Shown one piece after another: positions 42,550-49,863 of a stretch of 64,000 nt of DNA. A program made the translations under genes and the position numbers. Below the pieces are notes generated by a model, which saw nothing but the letters and a program-made list of their open reading frames with translations, did no database searches and was not told the DNA's origin. Source of the DNA: Methylotuvimicrobium sp. KM2 (GTDB taxonomy: Bacteria > Pseudomonadota > Gammaproteobacteria > Methylococcales > Methylomonadaceae); NCBI RefSeq assembly GCF_038051925.1, contig NZ_CP150634.1, positions 496,001 to 560,000 of the forward strand, in the 5' to 3' direction. Positions within the stretch are counted from its first letter, which is position 1. Each line of letters opens with the position of its first letter.

Positions 42550-42710
42550 CGTAGTAGCGTAGGTCGGGTTAGCGCAAGCGTAACCCGACATTTTGTCCAT
42601 CGACATGTCTGGTTACGGCTCCGCCTAACCCGACCTACCCGGCTACGCAAGCCCCCCGTTGTAGGATGGGTAGGCGCGTAGCGGAAACCCATCATGGAGA
42701 CCCCCAAACG
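42550..42710. repeat. Two REP-type pairs after the secreted protein gene
   Basis: GTAGGTCGGGTTAGCGCAAG with GTAACCCGAC, facing GGTTACGGCTCCGCCTAACC and CGACCTAC (42557-42640), is a REP pair of a different sequence class with GTAG feet. Next, 42660-42694 is a standard REP (GTAGGATGGGTAGGCGCGTA). This shows at least two REP classes side by side. Confidence 0.75.
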
Positions 42711-42746
42711 TCAGGGAAACGTAACTTATAGAGAGAATAGATTTAC

Positions 42747-43325
42747 ATGGCGCTACCTTTTCGTTTTTTATCGTTGCTGTTACTCGCGGCATGTACGGCT
42801 TTCGCATTGGGCCCTTGGTGGACGATGCGTTCGATTGCCCAGGCCGCGGACGAGCGGGACGAGGCGCAATGGCATGCGCTGGTGAGAGCCGATCATTTGC
42901 AAACCTATGCCGGTAAGTTGCTCGAAGCCATGCTGGATTTGCGCATGTACGCCGATATGAAAAACGACACGCGCGAAGCATTGCGCGACAATTCGGACGG
43001 CAAGCGGCTGGTCGAAAGCACCGCGCGGCTGTTGGCCGGGCCGCAAGGTTTCAGGCATTTGCTGTGCGGCGAGTTGACCGACGACCCGAACGGCGAAGCG
43101 CAGGGCCAAGCCGGCTGTTGGGCGTTGGACGGTTCGGTTCGGTGGGAGTCGCCGATCAAGGCGCGGGTCAGCTTTACCAATCCCGGAACGCTTTGGCAAT
43201 CCGAGTTGGTTTTGCTGCGCATCGGTTTGTTTCAATGGCAAGCGATCGCGGTCGATTTGCCGGCCGATGCCATTTTGGATCGCTTTTCCCGTTCGGTCGG
43301 TTTGGAGCCGAAACCTATGGTTTAG
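42747..43325 (+). CDS. DUF2939-family protein
   Basis: 192 residues. An N-terminal hydrophobic segment with a possible lipoprotein box (LLLLAACTAFA, Cys about 16) is followed by GPWWTMRSIAQAADERDEAQ, the pattern of DUF2939 proteins (G-P-Y-x-T-x-x-x-I-x-x-A), and a C-terminal strand-rich part (RVSFTNPGTLWQSELVLLRI, FQWQAIAVDLP). It is probably anchored in the envelope. The family has no known role. It precedes the PilMN-like gene, separated by a CORE hairpin, and may belong to the pilus locus by position only. Confidence 0.7.
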   Translation: MALPFRFLSLLLLAACTAFALGPWWTMRSIAQAADERDEAQWHALVRADHLQTYAGKLLEAMLDLRMYADMKNDTREALRDNSDGKRLVESTARLLAGPQGFRHLLCGELTDDPNGEAQGQAGCWALDGSVRWESPIKARVSFTNPGTLWQSELVLLRIGLFQWQAIAVDLPADAILDRFSRSVGLEPKPMV

Positions 43326-43362
43326 GATCGAGTATGAAACAACGTCGACAACTTTGGAAGGG

Positions 43363-43459
43363 GGTTCGGTGGCTCGATTGACAGGTGTCGGCGGCAGGGA
43401 GCCGCCGTCAAGCCTACATGGACGTATTCACGGCGTCCTGTCAAGCGAGTCACCGAACC
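43363..43459. repeat. CORE hairpin, GGTTCGGT arms (reverse orientation)
   Basis: GGTTCGGTGGCTCGATTGAC-AGG (43363-43385) pairs with CCTGTCAAGCGAGTCACCGA-ACC (43437-43459). The core is on the minus strand at 43411-43438, and GGCGGCAGGGAGCCGCC is the inner hairpin. GAAGTTATTTTGTGCATATTCC follows at about 43483; its complement lies next to the CORE copy at 52265. Confidence 0.88.
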
Positions 43460-43598
43460 GCCGCAAAGCCTACTACTTGTAGAAGTTATTTTGTGCATAT
43501 TCCTTAGTGAGAAGTCGGGCTCGGCTTCCGCGTTGAAGCCCTATGAGAAGCCCGGTATTTTCGCCTGTTTTTCGGTAGTCGGATAATTATTACTCTAA

Positions 43599-44996
43599 AT
43601 GAAACTGCCTCAATTTTTTTCACGTCCATCCCATACGCTGCTGTATATCACCGAAGTCAAAACGTTCCGTATCGATACCGACCGCAAGGGCGAGATCGTA
43701 GGCGTTTTGAGCGTGTTCGACATTGACTGCGACAAGGCCGGAAAGCTGCCGGCCGCGCTTGAACAGATTATTTCCCAATCGTCTCCGCTGGGCCGCAAGG
43801 TCTGGGTGTTCTATGTTCGTTTGAATACGCACGCGTTGAGTTTGCCTTCGGCGCAGGTTGAAGGCATCGAGGGCGACATGCTGGAGCAGGCCTTGCAATT
43901 CGAATACGAGGCGATGACCGGCAGGTCGATCGGCAAAAACCGTCTGGCGTATTGCTTTCTCGGCAGCGATGAAGACATGAGTCATTATTGGTTGAATTTG
44001 ATCGCCGAGGAAACTTTGGCCGACACCGCGGCCGTTTTGAAAAAAGCCGGTTGCGCGTTGGCCGGTTTGTCTCATCCGGGCGGCTTGCCGGTGCTGCTGT
44101 CCGAAGACGGCAAGTCGAGTTGGTGGCGTATCGAGTGTTGGTCGACGACGGTTTTCGCGCTGGCGAAAACGCCGGACCGGGGGATGACCTTGCAAATCAT
44201 GATCAAGGAGCAACATCCGCAGTGGCATGAAGAGCTCGATCAATGGCTGCTGGAAACCGGCGCGGTCGATAAGACCGAAGTGTTGTTGAACAATCAGATC
44301 GAGTTCATTCCCGAGTCCGATGCGAAATTTCATTTTACCGATGAGGCCGCTTTGACGCAGTGGCTGGCGCTTTGGGCGAAGCATCTGATCAAGCAGGATG
44401 CGGCCGGCGTGCCGCTGTTGAATCCTAAGGTGCCGATCAATCGGGAGTTGTTTTATATGGTCGGCAGCGGCGTTTCGGCGGCGTTGCTGTGCGTGGGTCA
44501 CAGCGCCTGGCTGTTGTATCAAACGCAGGATTACGAATACAAGACCGAAGCGTTGACGCAGGCGGAACAAGATCTGAAAGTTTATCGCGAGTCGGTTTAT
44601 AAAAATCAGCAGGAAATCGGCAAGCTCGAAAAGAAGATAAAGACCTTGCAGGGCAATGTCGATTTGGTTCCGAAGGCGTTGAGCGCGTTTAAGGCGCGTC
44701 CGGCCGCGCTATTGAAGCATTTGGCCGTGGCCAGTCCCGATGATGTGTTGATCGAGAGCGTTGAGGTTGTCAATGGCGGTTTGCGGGTGTCGGGCGTCGC
44801 GCTCGAGGCCGATTTACCGAACCGGCTGAGCAATCGCTTGGAGCCGGTTTTGTCGACGCTCGGTTGGCGTGTCAATGCGCCGTCCAAGAAGGATATGGCC
44901 TTGCTTGAAGGGGGCGGTCCCTGGGAGTTTTCCGTGATGATCGACGATAACGGGTTGAGCGGTTTTATCGAGAATGCGGAGCAGACGCCGATATGA
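43599..44996 (+). CDS. PilM/PilN-like (GspL-like) inner-membrane assembly protein
   Basis: 465 residues. The cytoplasmic N-terminal part (about 1-270) has the actin-like arrangement of PilM/GspL-cyto (VWVFYVRLNTHALSLPSA, MLEQALQFEYEAMTG). One membrane helix follows (about 287-307, VGSGVSAALLCVGHSAWLLY), then a coiled coil (about 310-360) and a periplasmic PilN/ferredoxin-like domain (LLKHLAVASPDDVLIESVEV, GLRVSGVALEADL). So PilM and PilN functions appear joined in one chain, as in GspL and MSHA-type systems. It overlaps the PilO-like gene by 4 bp. Role: links the ATPase to the periplasmic alignment complex. Confidence 0.78.
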   Translation: MKLPQFFSRPSHTLLYITEVKTFRIDTDRKGEIVGVLSVFDIDCDKAGKLPAALEQIISQSSPLGRKVWVFYVRLNTHALSLPSAQVEGIEGDMLEQALQFEYEAMTGRSIGKNRLAYCFLGSDEDMSHYWLNLIAEETLADTAAVLKKAGCALAGLSHPGGLPVLLSEDGKSSWWRIECWSTTVFALAKTPDRGMTLQIMIKEQHPQWHEELDQWLLETGAVDKTEVLLNNQIEFIPESDAKFHFTDEAALTQWLALWAKHLIKQDAAGVPLLNPKVPINRELFYMVGSGVSAALLCVGHSAWLLYQTQDYEYKTEALTQAEQDLKVYRESVYKNQQEIGKLEKKIKTLQGNVDLVPKALSAFKARPAALLKHLAVASPDDVLIESVEVVNGGLRVSGVALEADLPNRLSNRLEPVLSTLGWRVNAPSKKDMALLEGGGPWEFSVMIDDNGLSGFIENAEQTPI

Positions 44997-45646
44997 CGCC
45001 CGAGCAAAAGCGCGAGCGTTTGCTGAAACGGATTTTGCCGGGTATGGCGATTACTGTGATTTATTTTGTGTTCGTTAGCGGTCTGTTATCCGAAAAGATG
45101 CAAAAGGCCGAAGAGACTTATCTGGGGCTGTATCGGCAAGGGATTTCGCCGGCGGCGCTGCCGGGCGTGATGAATCAGGTCGATCAAACGCGGCAGCAAA
45201 TCGATACGCTGCAACGGCAACAGTCCGATCTGGGCAAGAGAATGTTGGAGATTGCCGGTTTTTTGAGCGGCGAGTCGTCGATCAACGAGGCGACGGCGCT
45301 GCTTTCCGAGATCATGATGCGGCATAACATTTGGGTGATCGAGGAAAAGCGCGAAAGTTTTCCGGCGGAGCAATTGAGCGTGTCGTTGCGGGAGGTGTTG
45401 CAATGGGTCGAGCCGGAGGGCGGTTCGGATAGTTCCGGAGCCGGTAAAGGTCAGGGCAAATCGGCGCGGACGATTCAGGTCGGCCGGTTGTCGTTGCGCG
45501 GCGCTTATTTGGATATGTACCGGGCGATGGCTGAGTTGGCCGCGAGCGGTTTTAAGGGGGTGCCGGTGCAATTGACGATGCAGACGCCGGAAGACGGCGC
45601 GCTCAGGCAGGGCGAGTTGGAGTGGGAGTTGATTTTGTGGATGTAG
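44993..45646 (+). CDS. PilO-like (GspM-like) inner-membrane assembly protein
   Basis: 217 residues. A short cytoplasmic tail, one membrane helix (about 14-31, ILPGMAITVIYFVFVSGLL), a coiled coil (about 40-90) and a C-terminal alpha/beta domain (QVGRLSLRGAYLDMYRAMAE, GVPVQLTMQTPEDG). This is the PilO/GspM topology. A low-complexity Gly/Ser insert (GGSDSSGAGKGQGKS) interrupts the domain. It starts inside the 3' end of the PilMN-like gene (ATGA overlap), so it is translationally coupled and probably forms its heterodimer partner. Confidence 0.78.
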   Translation: MTPEQKRERLLKRILPGMAITVIYFVFVSGLLSEKMQKAEETYLGLYRQGISPAALPGVMNQVDQTRQQIDTLQRQQSDLGKRMLEIAGFLSGESSINEATALLSEIMMRHNIWVIEEKRESFPAEQLSVSLREVLQWVEPEGGSDSSGAGKGQGKSARTIQVGRLSLRGAYLDMYRAMAELAASGFKGVPVQLTMQTPEDGALRQGELEWELILWM

Positions 45647-45830
45647 TTATCGTTCCCACGCTCCGGCGTGGGAACGCAGCCCGGGACGCTCCAGCGTTCC
45701 GGTAGTGCAGTAGGATGGGTAGGAGCGCAGCGGAAACCCATCAAGGTGAGCGGCAAGCGGTAGGGGAAAGGTTGCGGTCGGGTTTATAAAACCCGACCGG
45801 CGGGAAGGAGCGTGTGAAGCATAGTTTTAG
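45647..45830. repeat. Multi-hairpin cluster and REP before the ATPase gene
   Basis: CGTTCCCACGCTCCGGCGTGGGAACG (about 45652) and a smaller CGCTCCAGCG dyad are followed by a REP at 45708-45742 and GGTCGGGTTTATAAAACCCGACC. These are the same building blocks as in 40890-42060. No gene is seen. Confidence 0.75.
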
Positions 45831-45867
45831 CAGAAGACGGCACAATAAATTCTAATAAGTTGAAGAT

Positions 45868-47676
45868 ATGACGCAATTACCGGGGTTTTCGTTGAAGAAT
45901 TGGCAAAATCAGGCGCAACAAAGCCATGAGGAATTACGTGCTCAGGCGCGGCAGCCGGTTCAGGATGGCGAGGCGATTTTATTTACCGACGATGTTCTGT
46001 CGCTGACTACGGCTGTCGAGGATATCTCTTCGGGCGGGGCCGGTTTGGTGGTGCACGACGAGGTTTGCGCAATCCGGGAAAACGTGACCTTGACCTTGAC
46101 GATACAGTCGGGGCATCAGCGCATGACGCGTCAGGCGGTCGTGCGGTGGGTCAAGGTGTCGGGTCCGGAAACGCGTTTAGGTATCCAATATATCGATCAT
46201 GTTTGTTTGTCGCCGGATTCGCATCGGTTGGACATTGAAAGCGTGCGCATCGATCCGTCTTGCGCGCTGCGGATTCCTGCGTCGATCGCGGTGCGCCGGA
46301 AGTTGCTGCCGTTTTTGGCGATGGACGGGGTCGTGCATGTCGCGACGGGGAGCCTGATCAATGCCGGCTTGACCAATGCGGTGGAGCGGCTGGTCAAGTC
46401 GCCGGTTCGTTTGTGGGATGTCGACAAGCCCGCATTGGATAAGGTCATTCATGAGGTTTACGGTAATGCGTTGACGGTCAAGGCGTTGCCTGCGGCGGGC
46501 GCGCCAAGCAACGATGCGGTCGACTTGGGCGATAAGTTGCTGTATGCGGCCTATATTCGCCAAGCTTCGGATATTCATATCGATCCGGGTTTCAACGGGG
46601 CGCGCATCCGGTTTCGCGTCGATGGCCAATTGGAAAATTACGATGTGATCAAACACGGTGTCTATACCGAGTTGGCCAGCCGTCTGAAAGTCATGGCGAA
46701 TTTGGATATCGCCGAAAAACGTTTGCCGCAAGACGGACGATTTTCGCATCAATTCGTCAGCGGCGGGCGGCGCGTCGACATTCGCGTCGCGACGCTGCCG
46801 ACCAAATACGGCGAGCGTATCACGATGCGGCTGTTGGCCTTGCAAACCGGCGCGTTGACGTTGGACCGGCTGGGTTTTATCGGCGAGCATCAGCGCATTA
46901 TCGAAAGTTTTCTGCGCCGGACTCAAGGCATGATGATTTTGACCGGGCCGACCGGTAGCGGCAAAACGACGACGCTGTACGCGGCGATTCGGATGCTGCT
47001 CGAAAGCCGCGATTTAAACGTTATTACGATAGAAGACCCGATCGAATACGAAATCGAGGGCGTCGCGCAGTGCGAGGTCGATCCGACGTCGAACAAGGTC
47101 GATTTCGCGAAGGCCTTGCGCAGTATTTTGCGGCATGATCCCGACGTCGTGATGCTCGGCGAGATTCGCGATCAGGAGACCGCAAATATCGCGATCAAGG
47201 CCGCGTTGACCGGGCATATGGTGCTGGGAACCTTGCATACCAATTCGGCGGCGGCGACCGTGACGCGCTTGATCGATATGGGCGTGGAGCCTTATTTGGT
47301 CGCGGCGGCGTTGCGTTTGGCGGTGGCCCAGCGTTTGTTGCGGCGTTTGTGCAAGCATTGCCGTATTCCGCGTCCGTTGACGGAACAAGAGGCATTGATT
47401 TTAGGGCGCGCGACTTTGACCGGCGCACGAATTTACGATCCGACCGGTTGCGTGTATTGCGGCAATCGGGGTTATGCCGGGCGTATCGGATTGTATGAAT
47501 TGTTGGAGCTGCGTGCGGATTGGGCGCGCGATGTCGCGCAAGGTCGCGGCGAGGCGCAATTGGTCGAAAACATGCGCGAAGCCGGCATGCACGGTTTGAT
47601 TGACGATGCGATCGACAAGATGATAACCGGGGAGACGTCGTTTCATGAGGTGTTGCAAGTGGTTTCTTCATGGTAG
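45868..47676 (+). CDS. Pilus assembly / secretion ATPase (GspE/PilB/MshE type) with N-terminal PilZ domain
   Basis: 602 residues. The N-terminal PilZ domain (about 20-115) keeps both c-di-GMP motifs: R24-x-x-x-R28 and D52-I-S54-S-G-G57. The usual GspE N1/MshEN part appears reduced (about 120-215). The ATPase core follows: arginine-rich ASDIHIDP and NLDIAEKRLPQDGRFS, Walker A GPTGSGKT at 360-367, Asp box TIEDPIEYE, Walker B VVMLGEIRDQET, His box GTLHTNSAA, and a C-terminal zinc module CKHC...CVYC. It powers pilin polymerisation from the cytoplasm. Direct fusion to PilZ suggests c-di-GMP gates the motor. It is followed by the GspF-like gene after a CORE hairpin. Confidence 0.9.
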   Translation: MTQLPGFSLKNWQNQAQQSHEELRAQARQPVQDGEAILFTDDVLSLTTAVEDISSGGAGLVVHDEVCAIRENVTLTLTIQSGHQRMTRQAVVRWVKVSGPETRLGIQYIDHVCLSPDSHRLDIESVRIDPSCALRIPASIAVRRKLLPFLAMDGVVHVATGSLINAGLTNAVERLVKSPVRLWDVDKPALDKVIHEVYGNALTVKALPAAGAPSNDAVDLGDKLLYAAYIRQASDIHIDPGFNGARIRFRVDGQLENYDVIKHGVYTELASRLKVMANLDIAEKRLPQDGRFSHQFVSGGRRVDIRVATLPTKYGERITMRLLALQTGALTLDRLGFIGEHQRIIESFLRRTQGMMILTGPTGSGKTTTLYAAIRMLLESRDLNVITIEDPIEYEIEGVAQCEVDPTSNKVDFAKALRSILRHDPDVVMLGEIRDQETANIAIKAALTGHMVLGTLHTNSAAATVTRLIDMGVEPYLVAAALRLAVAQRLLRRLCKHCRIPRPLTEQEALILGRATLTGARIYDPTGCVYCGNRGYAGRIGLYELLELRADWARDVAQGRGEAQLVENMREAGMHGLIDDAIDKMITGETSFHEVLQVVSSW

Positions 47677-47727
47677 TGCGCGGCGACATTCCAGCAATTC
47701 CCAGTTTGAGCAGTTTCGCCGATTTTA

Positions 47728-47828
47728 GGGTGTGGGGTATGCCTGTCGAGGAACGCCGTAAACCCATCCATGGGGGCTTGGCGGCAGCTCCCTGCTGCCG
47801 ACATCCTCGCCAAGCATACCCCACACCC
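47728..47828. repeat. CORE hairpin, GGGGTATGCC arms
   Basis: GGGTGTGGGGTATGCCTGTC-GAGG (47728-47751) pairs with CCTCGCCAAGCATACCCCAC-ACCC (47805-47828). The core is diverged (GGAACGCCGTAAACCCATCC then ATGGGGGCT); the inner hairpin GGCAGCTCCCTGCTGCC shows a compensating pair change relative to GGCGGCTCCCTGCCGCC elsewhere. It is the same subgroup as 28366-28461. Confidence 0.88.
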
Positions 47829-47880
47829 TTTTTGATCCCCAAATTGGGAACTGCTGGCGACATTCATCGGTGATTGCATA

Positions 47881-49098
47881 ATGGCGTTATTTACTTATAC
47901 CGCCCGCGACCGTGGCGGGCAGCAAGTCGCCGACAGTATCGAGTCGCCGAACCGGGAGCGCGCGATTGCGGCTTTGCGCAAGCAAGGTTTGTTGGTGCTG
48001 GGTATCGACGAGCAGAAACCCAAAGGCGAAGGCGGGCAATTTAGTCTGAATCCGCTGGATTATCGGTCGATGCATAACGGCGATATCGAGCATAATTTTC
48101 ATCAAATCGCGGTGATGTTGCGTAGCGGTATCAGTTTATTGGAAGCACTGGAGTTGACGCTGGTGCATGCGAGGTACGGCACCCGCAAGACTTGGCGCAA
48201 GCTGCGCGACCGGATACAAGAAGGCAGTTCGTTTACCGAGGCGTTGACGGAACATTCGATTTTTAGCCAGTTTACGATTCAGTTAGTGCGCGTCGGCGAG
48301 CAAACCGGTCATTTGGGGACGGTGCTGGATCAGGCGGCGCATGAGGTAAAAGCGAGCCGCAAGTTGAAAAAGCAGATTATTTCGGCATTGAAATACCCGC
48401 TTTTTACGTTGTTGTTTGCGATCGGTTTGGTCGTATTTATGTTGACCAGTCTCGTGCCGGAGATCAAAAAATTGCTGCAGATAACCGGCAAGCCGATGCC
48501 GCCGATTACGCAGGCGCTGATCGATGTGTCCGATTGGTTTTTGGCGAACGGTGTGTTTATCGCCATCGGTTTGGTATTGGCGGCGGCCTGTTTTATCGTG
48601 TTTTATAGTTGGCCGACGAGCCGTTGGTGGATAGACCGTTACGCGTTGCGGGTGCCGGTGTTCGGCTATGTTTTTCGTTTGTCCGGCACGGTGATGTTTT
48701 CGCGGGCGATGGGCTTATTGCTGCGTAGCGGCGTGGTGATCGTCGAAGCTTTGGAAACGATGGAAAAGCTGCATGTCAATCAATATATGGCTAGCTGCGT
48801 TGGTCATGCGCGAGACAGTATTTTGCACGGCGTCGCGCTGGGCGATGCGCTATCGCCGCGATCGGGTTATATGCCGTTGATGTTGCAAATGGTGCGTGTC
48901 GGCGAAAGCTCGGGCACATTGGATCAGCTCTTGCAAGAAATGGCCGATTATCACGATGAGCTGTTGCAAAGGGCCATCGCGACTTTGACCGGGATGATCG
49001 CTCCGGCGATGACGGTGATTGTCGGCGGCGTCGTGGGCTTTGTCTATGCGGCTTTTTTAGTGGCGATGTTTTCGGCCGCCGGGGGCAGTCCGTCATGA
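47881..49098 (+). CDS. Type II secretion / type IV pilus platform protein (GspF/PilC/MshG type)
   Basis: 405 residues with two GspF domains (about 70-190 and 270-395) and three or four membrane helices (about 170-195, 215-240, 375-400). The start MALFTYTARDRGGQQVADSI, FHQIAVMLRSGISLLEALEL, QLVRVGEQTGHLGTVL, MFSRAMGLLLRSGVVIVEAL and MVRVGESSGTLDQLLQEMA are diagnostic. It sits in the inner membrane and couples the ATPase to pilin insertion. Its stop overlaps the next gene by 4 bp. Confidence 0.93.
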   Translation: MALFTYTARDRGGQQVADSIESPNRERAIAALRKQGLLVLGIDEQKPKGEGGQFSLNPLDYRSMHNGDIEHNFHQIAVMLRSGISLLEALELTLVHARYGTRKTWRKLRDRIQEGSSFTEALTEHSIFSQFTIQLVRVGEQTGHLGTVLDQAAHEVKASRKLKKQIISALKYPLFTLLFAIGLVVFMLTSLVPEIKKLLQITGKPMPPITQALIDVSDWFLANGVFIAIGLVLAAACFIVFYSWPTSRWWIDRYALRVPVFGYVFRLSGTVMFSRAMGLLLRSGVVIVEALETMEKLHVNQYMASCVGHARDSILHGVALGDALSPRSGYMPLMLQMVRVGESSGTLDQLLQEMADYHDELLQRAIATLTGMIAPAMTVIVGGVVGFVYAAFLVAMFSAAGGSPS

Positions 49099-49550
49099 GG
49101 TTTTATTTATGGGGGGCTGTATTGTTGTCGATGTCTGGCGTGGCTGTTGCTGTCGATGATGTGGCCGTACCAATGGAGGATATGTCGCGTAAGGCATTGA
49201 CGCGGGGCAATATTGCCGAAGCGACCGAGGTGCTGCGCGACCCGACGCAAATGAGCGGTAATTTTCGTCAAGCGGTGAAAAACATGGCGCCGGCTCAAGC
49301 CCCCTCATCAAGCGCCGGAGCCGCCCGGCAAAATTTTCCGACGATAGAATTGGTCGCCAAGGCGATGCGCACCGAAAAGGCGGGCAAGGTTGTGTTGCGT
49401 GTCGGCAATAGCTTGCTGCATATGCGGCTGGATAATAGCGTATCGATCATGCACAACGGCGCGTTGTTGACCTTGCGCGTCGATGAAATAACGGCCGAGC
49501 ATGTTCACGTTCATCTGGTTGAATTCAATCAGTCGTTGATTTTGCAGTGA
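49095..49550 (+). CDS. MshK/PilP-like small periplasmic assembly protein
   Basis: 151 residues with a signal peptide (about 1-18). LRDPTQMSGNF recalls the D-P-T-x-P motif of MshK/PilP-like proteins, and the C-terminal ~75 residues (TIELVAKAMRTEKAGKVVLR, VSIMHNGALLTLRVDEIT, HVHVHLVEFNQSLIL) form a GspC/PilP-type beta domain of about the right size. Such proteins bridge the inner-membrane complex to the secretin. It overlaps gspF by 4 bp. Its last ~45 bp are duplicated at 49792-49845, after a CORE hairpin and before the secretin start. Confidence 0.72.
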   Translation: MRFYLWGAVLLSMSGVAVAVDDVAVPMEDMSRKALTRGNIAEATEVLRDPTQMSGNFRQAVKNMAPAQAPSSSAGAARQNFPTIELVAKAMRTEKAGKVVLRVGNSLLHMRLDNSVSIMHNGALLTLRVDEITAEHVHVHLVEFNQSLILQ

Positions 49551-49845
49551 TGCTTGGTGTTTAAAAGTATGCGAAGTAACGCTCATGAAGATATGGCCAT
49601 CGCCCCGGCAAATGAAAGTGTGCGGCGTGGGGAAGGGTGCGGTCACTCGCCCGACAGGACGCCGTGAATACGTCCCTGTAGGCTCGACGGCGGCTTTCCC
49701 TGCCGCCGACGCCTGCCGGTCGAGCAACCGCACCCTCCTCGGAACCGGCATTTCTGTCGTTCCCACGCTCCAGCGTGGGAACGATAAAGTTCATCTGGTT
49801 GAATTCAATCAGTCTTTGATTTTGCAGTGATGCCCGGTGTTTAGG
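49508..49845. repeat. Direct duplication flanking a CORE hairpin
   Basis: GTTCATCTGGTTGAATTCAA and the following ~30 bases (49510-49563, the 3' end of the mshK-like gene with its stop) recur at 49792-49845 with three or four differences. Between them is a CORE hairpin: GGGTGCGGTCACTCGCCCGA-CAGG (49635-49658) with CCTGCCGGTCGAGCAACCGC-ACCC (49712-49735), core 49657-49684. A GTTCCCACGCTCCAGCGTGGGAAC hairpin follows at ~49759. The second copy is a gene remnant in a leader position before the secretin. Confidence 0.85.
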
Positions 49846-49863
49846 TTTTTTTCGGATTTAAAA

